Assembly (NCBI GenBank): GCA_040219575.1
Contig: JAVJSD010000102.1
Coordinates: 1 to 13,916 of the forward strand
Origin: JAVJSD01 sp040219575
GTDB taxonomy: Bacteria > Planctomycetota > Planctomycetia > Pirellulales > Pirellulaceae
DNA length: 13,916 nt
Direction: 5' to 3'
Part shown: positions 6,748 to 13,798 of the stretch, piece by piece
How the letters are laid out: each line of letters starts with the position of its first letter
Position numbering within the stretch: position 1 is the first letter of the stretch
Position numbers and translations under genes: made by a program
The notes under the pieces: generated by a model
The model's input: the letters and a program-made list of their open reading frames with translations, nothing else
The model's database searches: none
Told to the model about the DNA's origin: nothing

Positions 6748-7692
6748 TCAGTGGCGTGAAATGCCGGCGGTGTGGAAGGCGGCGGCGAGCGGTTTGTACG
6801 ATTTGCGGGCGGCGGCCTTGGCGTCGTAGCCGGGCTTGTTGTGGATCTGGCCGCTGACCTCGACCACGACGTCGCCGCGGTAGCCGGCGGCGGCGACTCC
6901 CTTCAGCAGCGCGACATAGTCGGTGTCGCCCTCGCCCGGCAACAGGAATTGGAACTTGGAGGCGTCGCCCTGGCGGTCCTTGACGTGGATGAACACGCTC
7001 TGGGGAACGAGCGTGCGAATCGACTCGTTCATGTCGACTTCGCGGAGCGTGAAGTGGCTGAAGTCGTAGGCGCCGCGGAGCCAGGGACTGTCGATCTGCT
7101 CGATCAGCCAGACCGGGTGCTCCGGCAGGTGCATCGCCCCGCCGACGTGCGCTTTGACGGCGATGACGGTCTTTGTTTCCTCTCCTACTTTCGCCCAATC
7201 GGCCACGCGCTTCGCCATCGCCTCGCGCGTCTGCTCCCACTGCGCCGGTCGGCCGCCGAGCACGGTTTCGATGATGTGCCCGCCGTCGGGCGAGACGTCG
7301 TGCGCCGCTTCCGCCGCCGCCTTCAGGCGATCGAGATTGGCGCGATGCCGGGCGTCGTCGACCACCGCCGGCAGGTTCTCCATGACGGCTGATAGACGCA
7401 GGCCGCGCTCGTCGAGTTGGCCGCGGATCTCGCGGCGCTGCGGCTTCGACAGCGTCGCCGAATCCCATGGCCAGTCGACCATCACCGGCAGCTCGACGCA
7501 GTCGTAGCCGATCTCGGCGCAGGTCTTCAGTGCGTCGCCCGTATCGAGGCTGCGCATGCCATACAGGCTGAAACCGAGGCCGATGCCTCGATCTTGCTTG
7601 TCGTCCGCGGCAGGTAGATGCGCTGCGAAAGCAGCGGATGCGCCGATCGCGGCGCCAGCGGCGAGGAACTCTCTACGTGAGGGGTTGCGCAT
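6748..7692 (-). CDS. Tat-exported sugar phosphate isomerase/epimerase-like TIM-barrel protein
   Basis: The 314-residue protein begins with a twin-arginine signal (S5-R-R-E-F-L10, then an Ala-rich segment to about residue 29), so it should be exported folded. The remainder is a xylose-isomerase-like TIM barrel. It shows CVELPVMVDW, HIIETVLGG, TVIAVKAHVGG, RGAYDFSHF, VFIHVKDRQGD and VVVEVSGQIHNKPGYD. These supply Glu, Asp and His residues at the usual metal-binding strand ends (E278 the last). Planctomycetes encode many such exported paralogues, probably acting on sugars, but substrate and even isomerase activity cannot be read here. No clear ribosome binding site precedes the ATG at 7692, though the Tat motif makes the start convincing. 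It lies downstream of the Gfo/Idh/MocA gene on the same strand, separated by a terminator and a repeat element, so it is probably transcribed on its own. Confidence 0.85.
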   Translation of the reverse strand: MRNPSRREFLAAGAAIGASAAFAAHLPAADDKQDRGIGLGFSLYGMRSLDTGDALKTCAEIGYDCVELPVMVDWPWDSATLSKPQRREIRGQLDERGLRLSAVMENLPAVVDDARHRANLDRLKAAAEAAHDVSPDGGHIIETVLGGRPAQWEQTREAMAKRVADWAKVGEETKTVIAVKAHVGGAMHLPEHPVWLIEQIDSPWLRGAYDFSHFTLREVDMNESIRTLVPQSVFIHVKDRQGDASKFQFLLPGEGDTDYVALLKGVAAAGYRGDVVVEVSGQIHNKPGYDAKAAARKSYKPLAAAFHTAGISRH

Positions 7693-7726
7693 GATCGGGA
7701 CGTCTAATGTGGTGAGGGTAAGGGCT

Positions 7727-7892
7727 GTCCGCAGATTGCGCCGAGGGGCGCAGATGAAAATGAATTATGGCAGGTCGGTTGCGGCGAATGAAGCAAGAGC
7801 TTCCGAAGAGACTTTGCGCAACCAAGCGACTGGCGAGCCAACTCCTCCTCGCATTCATTCTCAATCTGCGGAAATCTGCGCCATCTGCGGAC
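7727..7892. repeat. MITE-like element with 40-base imperfect inverted ends
   Basis: The left end (7727-7765) runs gtccgcagat, gcgcc, gcgcagat, aatgaat. The right end (7853-7892) read in reverse complement gives gtccgcagat, ggcgcagat, ttccgcagat, gaatgaat, so the ends match imperfectly over about 40 bases. The interior of about 87 bases has no convincing reading frame. The ends are built of the short ctgcgg/atctgcg words common between genes in several bacterial groups. It lies upstream of the isomerase-like gene and could hold its promoter, but I cannot point to one. Confidence 0.65.
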
Positions 7893-7921
7893 GAATCGGC
7901 CAGTTTCGAACGGCGTTCATG

Positions 7922-7958
7922 AAAAAAGGCCGCGGACGAGTTCACACTGTCCGCGGCC
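7922..7958 (-). terminator. Intrinsic terminator of the Gfo/Idh/MocA gene
   Basis: On the minus strand, ggccgcggac, an 11-base loop and gtccgcggcc form a perfect 10-bp GC-rich stem, followed at once by six T (plus-strand A at 7922-7927). It lies about 34 bases beyond the stop at 7992-7994. This is a textbook rho-independent terminator and the clearest one in the window. Confidence 0.92.
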
Positions 7959-7991
7959 CTGGTTATGGCGTCATCTTTTCAGGTGAACCGC

Positions 7992-9356
7992 TCAGGCGTC
8001 GATGCCCCAGCCTTGGCGATATTCCTTGTTGACGATCTTTTGCAGCTCGGGCATGTTGGTGCACTTGAGGTTCTTGGCGTCCCATTCGACCTTGGGTCCA
8101 TCGGCCCAGACCGCCAGGTTGCCCAGCAACACGACTTCCGTCAGTCCGGTGGCGTAGCCGGGGAAGTTGCTGCGCGCGGCCGGTCCGCCCTTGATCGCCC
8201 GGGCGAACTCCTCGAAGTGGCCCGGCGAACGCTCGAACTCGATGTCGAGCGAGTTCTGCAGGGTGTACTCGCCGCCGGCCAGCACGCCGGTGCTGCTGTC
8301 GCCGCCGTAATCGCCGGGCGAGAAGAGCGAGCCCTTTTCGCCGATCAGCAGCGAACCGCGTTCGATCTTGGCGTTGTACCGCTTGTCGTCGGTGATGCCG
8401 AGTTGCTCCTTGGTGGGCAGCAATTCGATGGGAGGCTTCTTGCCGCCGTCGTACCAGATCATCTTCACCGCGGGGCGGTTGTCGTTGGCGGCGAATTCGT
8501 AGTTGATGACCGACCACTTGGGATACGAGTCCTTGTCGTGTCCGGCGGTCTCGGCCTGCACCGAGATCGGATCCTTCAGCTCGAGCGCCATGTACGGCAT
8601 GTTGAGCGTGTGGCAGGCCATGTCGCCCAGCGCGCCGGTGCCGAAGTCCCACCAGCCGCGCCACTTGAACGGATGGTACTGCGAGCTGTAGGGACGCTCG
8701 GGCGCGGGGCCGAGCCACTCGTCCCAGTGCACGTGCGCCGGCACTTCCTCCGCGGCCGGACGCTCGAGGCCTTGCGGCCACACCGGGCGATTGGTCCAGA
8801 TGTGGACTTCCTTCACCGTGCCGATGTCGCCGCGCTGCACGAGCGCCGCCGAGGCGCGGAGCGTCGGGTCGGCGGTGCCCTGGTTGCCCATCTGCGTGGC
8901 GAGCTTGTTCTCGGCCGCGAGATTGCCGAGCAAACGCGCCTCGCCGATGCTGTGCGTCATCGGCTTCTGGCAAAAGCAGTTGATGCCCATCCGCATGGCG
9001 CGAACGGCGGCCGGGGCGTGGTGATGGTCGGGCGTGCTGACGGTCACCGCGTCGATCGACTTGCCCATCTCGTCGAGCATCTTGCGGTAGTCGTAGTAAG
9101 GCTTGGCCTTGGAGAACTTGGCCGAGGCCCGCAGCCGCGTGTTGTCGTCGATGTCGCAGATGGCGACGACGGCGCCGTTGCGGCCGGCGTCGGCGCTGTC
9201 GCTTTGTCCTTTGCCTCCGACGCCGATGCAGGCGAAGCGGATTTCTTCAATGGCCGACTTGCTTTCCTGGGCCTGCACGCCGCCGGCGACCCAGTATCCG
9301 ACGCCGGCTGCCGCCGTCGTCTGCATAAAACGACGACGAGTTGTTCCACGAGCCAT
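7992..9356 (-). CDS. Tat-exported Gfo/Idh/MocA family oxidoreductase
   Basis: The 454-residue protein starts with a twin-arginine signal (T6-R-R-R-F-M11, hydrophobic Ala/Gly stretch, VQAQ near residue 30). The Rossmann domain follows with CIGVGGKG (43-50), ICDIDD (66-71) and VSTPDHHHAPAAV (106-118). The family's catalytic lysine motif appears as C129-Q-K-P132, with K131, instead of the common EKP; this form is typical of planctomycete exported members. The C-terminal part (from about 150) has HWDEWLGPAPERPY, WRGWWDFGTGALGDMACHTLN and the closing KEYRQGWGIDA. It probably performs NAD(P)-dependent redox chemistry on a sugar or inositol derivative, with cofactor bound before export. AAGGAGA lies eight bases before the ATG. 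A strong terminator follows. The substrate is unknown. Confidence 0.9.
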   Translation of the reverse strand: MARGTTRRRFMQTTAAAGVGYWVAGGVQAQESKSAIEEIRFACIGVGGKGQSDSADAGRNGAVVAICDIDDNTRLRASAKFSKAKPYYDYRKMLDEMGKSIDAVTVSTPDHHHAPAAVRAMRMGINCFCQKPMTHSIGEARLLGNLAAENKLATQMGNQGTADPTLRASAALVQRGDIGTVKEVHIWTNRPVWPQGLERPAAEEVPAHVHWDEWLGPAPERPYSSQYHPFKWRGWWDFGTGALGDMACHTLNMPYMALELKDPISVQAETAGHDKDSYPKWSVINYEFAANDNRPAVKMIWYDGGKKPPIELLPTKEQLGITDDKRYNAKIERGSLLIGEKGSLFSPGDYGGDSSTGVLAGGEYTLQNSLDIEFERSPGHFEEFARAIKGGPAARSNFPGYATGLTEVVLLGNLAVWADGPKVEWDAKNLKCTNMPELQKIVNKEYRQGWGIDA

Positions 9357-9510
9357 GGACGATTCTCCTTGCTAGATAAAAATTAGTCGAGTGACACATC
9401 GGGAGGCGCGGCGCGGGCGCACGCATCCCTGGTGGGGGCGGTAGGAAACCAGAGCTACACAATAACTACTGGAATTCCCGCAAGCAACGATTGGGGGGCA
9501 TTTCCCGCGG

Positions 9511-9538
9511 GACGGGCATCCTTCTCATCAAGCCCGTC
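9511..9538. repeat. Short inverted repeat gacgggc / gcccgtc
   Basis: gacgggc (9511-9517) and gcccgtc (9532-9538) pair perfectly around a 14-base loop, in the gap of about 318 bases between the deoxyhypusine-synthase-like gene and the Gfo/Idh/MocA gene. Nothing else coding is visible in that gap. It could be a minor hairpin in a leader or a decayed dispersed repeat. Confidence 0.4.
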
Positions 9539-9543
9539 GTAAG

Positions 9544-9573
9544 GCCGGAACAACCAGAGCCGGAACAACCAGG
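9544..9573 (+). repeat. 15-bp tandem duplication gccggaacaaccag
   Basis: gccggaacaaccaga (9544-9558) is followed directly by gccggaacaaccagg (9559-9573), identical except for the last base. It is intergenic and non-coding as far as I can see. Confidence 0.75.
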
Positions 9574-9650
9574 GCGCGCTGCGGCGGCAACGAACACAAA
9601 GGCCGCCCGGCAAACCGCTCCCTGCCGGAACAGCGCTCCGCCGCCGTCAC

Positions 9651-9671
9651 GGGCAGGCTGGAAGCCTACCC
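9651..9671 (-). terminator. Hairpin directly after the deoxyhypusine-synthase-like stop codon
   Basis: gggcaggct and agcctaccc pair around a 3-base loop with one mismatch, ending 3 bases from the stop codon at 9675-9677. Read in the gene's direction it is aagtagggt, aggct, tcc, agcct, gcccgt, closely matching the hairpin at 13402-13422. There is no T-tract, so it may be an mRNA end or a dispersed repeat. Confidence 0.55.
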
Positions 9672-9674
9672 TAC

Positions 9675-10637
9675 TTACAGGCCCAGCACGTAGGCGAAGA
9701 TGAGGGGGGCGACGATCGAGGCGTCGGAGTTGATGGCGAACTTGGGGGCGTTCTCGTCGAGCTTGTACCAGGTGATCTTCTCGTTGGGGGCGGCGCCGCT
9801 GTACGAGCCATACGAGGTCGTCGAATCGGAAATCTGCGCGAAGTACGACCATAGCGGCGCGTCCTTCTCGAGATCCTGGACGATCAAAGGCACCGCGCAG
9901 ATCGCGAAATCTCCGGCGATTCCCCCGCCGATTTGGAAAAAGCCAACGGGCGAGGCGGCGGTCGTCTCCAGGTACCAGCGGACGAGTTGCTCCATCTGCG
10001 CCGTGCCGCTCTTGATCACCTCGTGCCGCTTGATCTTCCCTTCGAACACCCGGGCCGCGAAGATGTTGCCCAGCGTCGAGTCCTCGAAGCCGGGCGTGAA
10101 GACCGGAATCTTCTTCTCGTGCGCCGCCAGCACCCAACTGTGCTCCGGCGAGATCTGGTAGTGCGGCACGAGTCGCTCTTCATCGAACATCCGCCCCCAG
10201 TAGTGGTACGGCAGGTGCGACTCGCCCCGGGCGTCGGCCTCCCGCCAGTACTCCATCAGATTCGCTTCCAGGTGGCGGAAGGCATGCTCGGGAATGCACG
10301 TGTCGGTGACGCGATTGAAACCGGCGTCGCGAAGTTTGACCTCTTCCTCGGTCGACAGGTGGCGATAGTTGGGCGTGAACTCGTACTCGTCGTGGGCCAC
10401 CAGGTTGAAGATGTCTTCCTCGAAATTGGCGGCGGTGCAGGAGATGGCGTGGACCTTGTCCTGGCGGATCATCTGCGCCAGCGTGATGCCCAGCTCCGCG
10501 GTGCTCATCGCGCCGGCCACGGCCATGAACATCTTGCCGCCGTCGGCCAACATTTGTTTGTACGCCTGGGCCGCGGCGAGCGTCTCACGGGCGTTGAAGT
10601 GCAGAAAATTCTGCTCGAGGAAGGCGGAGACGGACAT
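9675..10637 (-). CDS. Deoxyhypusine-synthase-family protein
   Basis: The 320-residue protein matches the deoxyhypusine synthase fold. Recognisable segments are AVAGAMSTAELGITLAQMIRQ near the start, HAISCTAANFEEDIFNLVAHD, VFTPGFEDSTLGN, FFQIGGGIAGDFAICAVP and SDASIVAPLIFAYVLG. The eukaryotic enzyme uses NAD and spermidine to modify a lysine of eIF5A, with an active-site lysine in a W-G-K motif; here the site reads W290-Y-K292, so the lysine is kept. Bacteria lack eIF5A. The likely alternatives are a polyamine reaction such as homospermidine formation, or modification of an unknown protein; neither can be decided by eye. A weak GGGA lies before the ATG at 10637. A small winged-helix gene lies 145 bases upstream on the same strand. 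The family call is strong; the function is open. Confidence 0.85.
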   Translation of the reverse strand: MSVSAFLEQNFLHFNARETLAAAQAYKQMLADGGKMFMAVAGAMSTAELGITLAQMIRQDKVHAISCTAANFEEDIFNLVAHDEYEFTPNYRHLSTEEEVKLRDAGFNRVTDTCIPEHAFRHLEANLMEYWREADARGESHLPYHYWGRMFDEERLVPHYQISPEHSWVLAAHEKKIPVFTPGFEDSTLGNIFAARVFEGKIKRHEVIKSGTAQMEQLVRWYLETTAASPVGFFQIGGGIAGDFAICAVPLIVQDLEKDAPLWSYFAQISDSTTSYGSYSGAAPNEKITWYKLDENAPKFAINSDASIVAPLIFAYVLGL

Positions 10638-10740
10638 AGCATCCCAACGTGTGAATAAGGGGGTGGCGACGAACGCTCGGGATTATAGTGGCTCGGCCGT
10701 CGCCCGTTACAGGGGACGGACAGCGGCGACGGCGCGGCGC

Positions 10741-10775
10741 GAAAGAAAGAAGAAGGCGAGTCGCCGCTTGCGGCG
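10741..10775 (-). terminator. Possible terminator after the winged-helix gene
   Basis: On the minus strand cgccgc-aa-gcggcg (10762-10775) forms a 6-bp stem, followed after about eight bases by a pyrimidine-rich run (ttcttctttctttc, 10741-10754). It starts about 8 bases past the stop at 10783. If it works only partly, the deoxyhypusine-synthase-like gene could still be read through. The 2-base loop and the distance to the T-rich run make the call tentative. Confidence 0.4.
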
Positions 10776-10782
10776 GGATGCC

Positions 10783-11010
10783 TTACATCCGCAGCGAGAC
10801 GACGCGGCCGCGGTTGGTTTCGTCGATGTCGATCTTGTCTTCCCTCGCCAACCAGCCGAGGGCCTGCATGACGGTGTCGCGGGGGGCGTCGATCGACTTG
10901 ACGAGCTTCGACACCGACTTGGGGCCCTCGTCTTCGAGCGTATGCCAGATCTGGCCGGCGACTTCACCAATCTGCGCGACGCATGGGTTCAATTCCGTGG
11001 CGGTGGCCAT
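10783..11010 (-). CDS. Small winged-helix protein (DUF2582-like)
   Basis: The 75-residue protein reads IGEVAGQIWHTLEDEGPKSVSKLVKSIDAPRDTVMQALGWLAREDKIDIDE, a single winged helix-turn-helix like the DUF2582 family. VSKLVKSI and DTVMQALGWLARE form the helix-turn-helix, and the closing RGRVVSLRM is the wing strand. Such small proteins are presumed DNA-binding, but none of this type has a target I can name. I chose ATG 11010 because GGAG lies eight bases before it; the GTG at 11019 would sit directly against the ribosome binding site. The deoxyhypusine-synthase-like gene follows 145 bases downstream, so co-transcription or regulation of that gene is possible. A promoter candidate lies at 11153-11182. 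Confidence 0.8.
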   Translation of the reverse strand: MATATELNPCVAQIGEVAGQIWHTLEDEGPKSVSKLVKSIDAPRDTVMQALGWLAREDKIDIDETNRGRVVSLRM

Positions 11011-11050
11011 CTCATGCACTCCTTCTGGCGATCAAGCCGAGTCGCCCTTG

Positions 11051-11084
11051 CCCGGGAGTTTCCACCCGGGAGTTTCCACCCGGG
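11051..11084 (+). repeat. 14-bp tandem repeat cccgggagtttcca
   Basis: cccgggagtttcca occurs at 11051-11064 and 11065-11078, followed by a partial third unit cccggg. It lies in the probable 5' leader of the winged-helix gene (minus strand), about 40 bases before its start. Each unit carries the palindrome cccggg. Confidence 0.8.
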
Positions 11085-11152
11085 TCTCCGGCGTGCGGCG
11101 ACGTGTGGGGCCTCCCCTCGCCTTGATTGTTCGGCGAAGGCACTGGCCGCGC

Positions 11153-11182
11153 AGTATAGCGAATCCCCCCGCCGACGCTCAA
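11153..11182 (-). promoter_or_regulatory. Candidate sigma70-type promoter for the winged-helix gene
   Basis: On the minus strand ttgagc (11177-11182) and tatact (11153-11158) are separated by 18 bases, a fair match to TTGACA/TATAAT. It would give a leader of about 135 bases containing the 14-bp tandem repeat. Planctomycete promoters are poorly defined, so this rests on the consensus match alone. Confidence 0.45.
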
Positions 11183-11305
11183 CATGCGGGCCGCCACGCG
11201 GGCCGCATTCGCATCGCCGCAGCGCCATCGGTAGAATGACGCCCAAGCGGCGTCTCTCGCCTGCAAATGCTCGTATCCTCCGTTGATCACTCCGAGGGTG
11301 CTCTG

Positions 11306-13402
11306 ATGTTGCGCAACACGTTCGCCGCATGCGGAAGCGTCGTCGTGATGGTGAGCCTGCTGGCCGCGGTCCCGTTTGCGGCGGTCCAACTTGAAGCAGA
11401 AGAGTCGTCCGCGTTCTACCCTGCAAAGCAGTGGACGACGGCCTCGCCGCGGGAGTTGGGGCTCGACGCACATGCGCTGACCAAGGCCCGCGACTACGCC
11501 CTCACCGGCGGCGGCTCGGGAATCGTCACCCGCGACGGACGCGTGGCGATGGTCTGGGGCGATCCGGCGCGGCGGTACGATCTGAAATCGACCACCAAGT
11601 CGATCGGCGTCACCGCGTTGGGCCTGGCGATGATGGATGGCAAGATCCGTCTGGAAGACAAAGCCCAACGGCACCAGCCGGAGATCGGCCGCCAGCCCGT
11701 CGAGAATCAGAAGACGGGCTGGCTCGAGCGAATCACCATCGCGCATCTCGCCACGCAGACCGCCGGTTTCGAAAAGCCCGGCGGCTATACGCGTCTGCTG
11801 TTCGAGCCGGGCACGAAATGGGACTACAGCGACAGCGGCCCCAACTGGTTGGCGGAGTGCGTCACCTTGGCCTATCGGCGTGACGTGCGCGACCTGCTGT
11901 TTGAGCGCGTGTTCGAGCCGATCGGCATCGGCCCGTCGGATTTGACGTGGCGCGACAATTCCTACCGCGAGAAGACCCTCGACGGCGTGCCGCGCCGCGA
12001 GTTCGGCTCCGGCGTGAGTGCGAACGTCGACGCCATGGCCCGCCTCGGATATCTCTACCTGCGTCGAGGCAAATGGAAGGATCGACAACTCCTCCCCGCG
12101 GAGTTCGTCGATCAATGCCGCGCCACGCCCCCGCAACTCATCGGCTTGCCGGAACATCAGGGCGCCTACGACAACGCCTCGGATCACTACGGCCTGTTGT
12201 GGTGGAACAACGCCGACGGCGCGCTGCCGGGCGTGCCCCGCGATGCGTACTGGTCGTGGGGGCTGTACGACAGCCTGATCGTGGTGATTCCCAGCCTCGA
12301 CATCGTGGCGGCGCGGGCCGGGCGAAGTTGGAAACGCGAGCGAGACGCCCGCCACTACGATGTGCTGGCGCCGTTTCTGACGCCGCTGGCCGCGGCGGTC
12401 CAAGGACGCAATGATTCGAAGAAGGAAGACAAGGGAGAACACAATGCCGAGCAACAAGCGACCAACGGCCCGCGCGTGATCGGCATCGACTTCGCCCCCC
12501 AGGAAACCATCCTCCGCCTGGCCGGCGGCAGCGACAACTGGCCGACGACCTGGGGCGACGACGATGCGCAGTACACGGCGTACGGCGATGGCTGGGGATT
12601 CAAGCCGCGCGTGGAAAGAAAGCTCAGCGTCGGCCTGGCCCGCGTTTGGGGAACGCCCGACGACCCGCGAGCCGAGAACCTCCGCAGCGAGTCGCTGGAG
12701 GACGTCGGCGACGGCGCGCGAGGCCGCAAGGCGAGCGGCATCCTGATGGTCGACGGTGTGCTATACCTGCTGATCCGCAACGCCGACAACGCGCAGCTCG
12801 GCTGGTCGCGCGACCACGGCGCGACGTGGACCTGGGCCGATTGGCGGTTCACCACCAGTTTCGGTTGCCCCACGTTTCTCAACTTCGGCCGCAACAATGC
12901 CGGCGCCCCGGACGAGTACGTGTACGTCTACTCGTTCGACAGCGACAGCGCCTACAAGGCGGCCGACCGCATGGTGCTGGCCCGCGCGCCGCGGAAGCGA
13001 ATCACCGATCGCGCGGCGTACGAGTTCTTCGCGCGGATCGACGACCAACAGCGGCCCGAATGGTCGGGCGACATTTCCAAACGGGGCGCGGTGTTGACTC
13101 GCAAGGGCGCGTGCTACCGCGGCGGCGTGACGTACAATGCGCCGCTGAAGACGTACCTGTGGGCGATGCTCGAGGGCGGTTCGACGGAAAGGAACGACCG
13201 GCTGGCGGTGTACGCCGCGGACGAGCCTTGGGGGCCGTGGCGGGAGATCTTCCATACCGACCAGTGGGACGTCGATCCCGGCGAGACGGCGTCGTTTTCG
13301 CCGAAGTGGATCAGCGCCGACGGCCGCACGGTGCATCTCGTCTTCTCCGGCGACGACCACTTCTGCATCCGCGCCGCCACGCTGCGCCTCGCGCCCAAGT
13401 AG
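11306..13402 (+). CDS. Exported beta-lactamase-family serine hydrolase fused to DUF4185
   Basis: The 698-residue protein has a signal peptide (about 1-32, hydrophobic VVVMVSLLAAVPFAAV). A penicillin-binding/beta-lactamase-family domain (about 40-360) follows, with S95-T-T-K98 as the catalytic SxxK and Y174-S-D as the YxN-like motif; ATQTAGF and FEPGTKWDYSDSG are typical of the class C-like esterase group. A charged linker (about 366-388, rich in Lys, Glu and Asn) leads to a DUF4185-like domain (about 390-698), seen in GGSDNWPTTWGDDDAQYTAYGDGWGF, SRDHGATWTW and FSPKWISADGRTVHLVFSGDD. That domain looks like a beta-propeller of the glycosidase or sugar-binding kind. ATG 11306 is preferred over 11267 because GAGGG lies before it and a signal peptide then begins at once. 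A role in hydrolysing an ester or peptide on an extracellular glycan is inference. Confidence 0.85.
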   Translation: MLRNTFAACGSVVVMVSLLAAVPFAAVQLEAEESSAFYPAKQWTTASPRELGLDAHALTKARDYALTGGGSGIVTRDGRVAMVWGDPARRYDLKSTTKSIGVTALGLAMMDGKIRLEDKAQRHQPEIGRQPVENQKTGWLERITIAHLATQTAGFEKPGGYTRLLFEPGTKWDYSDSGPNWLAECVTLAYRRDVRDLLFERVFEPIGIGPSDLTWRDNSYREKTLDGVPRREFGSGVSANVDAMARLGYLYLRRGKWKDRQLLPAEFVDQCRATPPQLIGLPEHQGAYDNASDHYGLLWWNNADGALPGVPRDAYWSWGLYDSLIVVIPSLDIVAARAGRSWKRERDARHYDVLAPFLTPLAAAVQGRNDSKKEDKGEHNAEQQATNGPRVIGIDFAPQETILRLAGGSDNWPTTWGDDDAQYTAYGDGWGFKPRVERKLSVGLARVWGTPDDPRAENLRSESLEDVGDGARGRKASGILMVDGVLYLLIRNADNAQLGWSRDHGATWTWADWRFTTSFGCPTFLNFGRNNAGAPDEYVYVYSFDSDSAYKAADRMVLARAPRKRITDRAAYEFFARIDDQQRPEWSGDISKRGAVLTRKGACYRGGVTYNAPLKTYLWAMLEGGSTERNDRLAVYAADEPWGPWREIFHTDQWDVDPGETASFSPKWISADGRTVHLVFSGDDHFCIRAATLRLAPK

Positions 13403-13422
13403 GGCAGCCTTCCAGGCTGCCC
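13402..13422 (+). terminator. Hairpin overlapping the stop codon of the lactamase-DUF4185 gene
   Basis: gggcagcct (13402-13410), loop tcc, and aggctgccc (13414-13422) form a perfect 9-bp stem whose first base is the last base of the TAG stop. It shares the aagtaggg...cttccag...ctgcccgt pattern with the hairpin after the deoxyhypusine-synthase-like gene. There is no T-tract after it, so termination is uncertain. Confidence 0.55.
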
Positions 13423-13530
13423 GTCCGGGTAGTGGGCTAGTTTGAACGACACGTAAGGTCACCACGGCACGAGGTCACAATGGCACGCGTTGAGCAGTGG
13501 GATGCTTTTTACGGAAAGGCGCTTTGTGAC

Positions 13531-13776
13531 TGAGGGCCGTTCACGGTCCTTTTCCGCCGCAGGCGGTGTTAGGCCCGGCGTTCACGCCGGGCTTGCGAGT
13601 CGCCGGCGCTTTTCCGCCTCAGGGCCGTTCACGGCCCTTACGGTCATTCGGGCTTCAGCCCTTCGAGCGAGGCAGGGTGCTGCCTGTCACCAAGGGCTGA
13701 AGCCAGAGAGGCGTGAAGGACCGTAAACGGCCCTGTGGCCCCTGGTCTCGCAGCGAATCACCCCGGCGTAAACGCC
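13531..13776. repeat. Cluster of short palindromes (REP-like)
   Basis: This non-coding stretch holds at least five hairpins with a CGTTCACG or CGTAAACG centre: 13533-13550 (agggccgt/acggtcct), 13574-13591 (cccggcgt/acgccggg, perfect), 13621-13638 (agggccgt/acggccct, perfect), 13718-13735 (aggaccgt/acggccct) and 13761-13776 (partial). ggcttcagccctt (13651-13663) is the exact reverse complement of aagggctgaagcc (13692-13704), with a ggcag/ctgcc hairpin (13671-13684) between. Also cttttccgcc-gcagg and cttttccgcc-tcagg recur near 13549 and 13609. The small open frames over it are not convincing genes. Confidence 0.8.
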
Positions 13777-13798
13777 AATACCGTTCAAGTTTTCATAA

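Noticed and set aside
8959..8973. Loss of the EKP catalytic motif in the Gfo/Idh/MocA protein
   Set aside because: The CQKP form keeps the lysine and is the usual form in planctomycete exported members, so it is not an inactivating change.
7965..9386. 473-residue plus-strand open frame
   Set aside because: It lies antisense to the clear Gfo/Idh/MocA gene and has biased His/Val/Gly/Arg composition without domain motifs.
11012..12457. 481-residue minus-strand open frame
   Set aside because: It is antisense to the lactamase domain with its SxxK motif; no family resemblance is visible.
13490..13726. 78-residue open frame in the 3' repeat region
   Set aside because: It is composed of palindromic repeats and has no recognisable protein feature.
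13531..13776. CRISPR array
   Set aside because: The repeats are short palindromes of differing sequence and irregular spacing, with no constant repeat-spacer period and no cas genes nearby.
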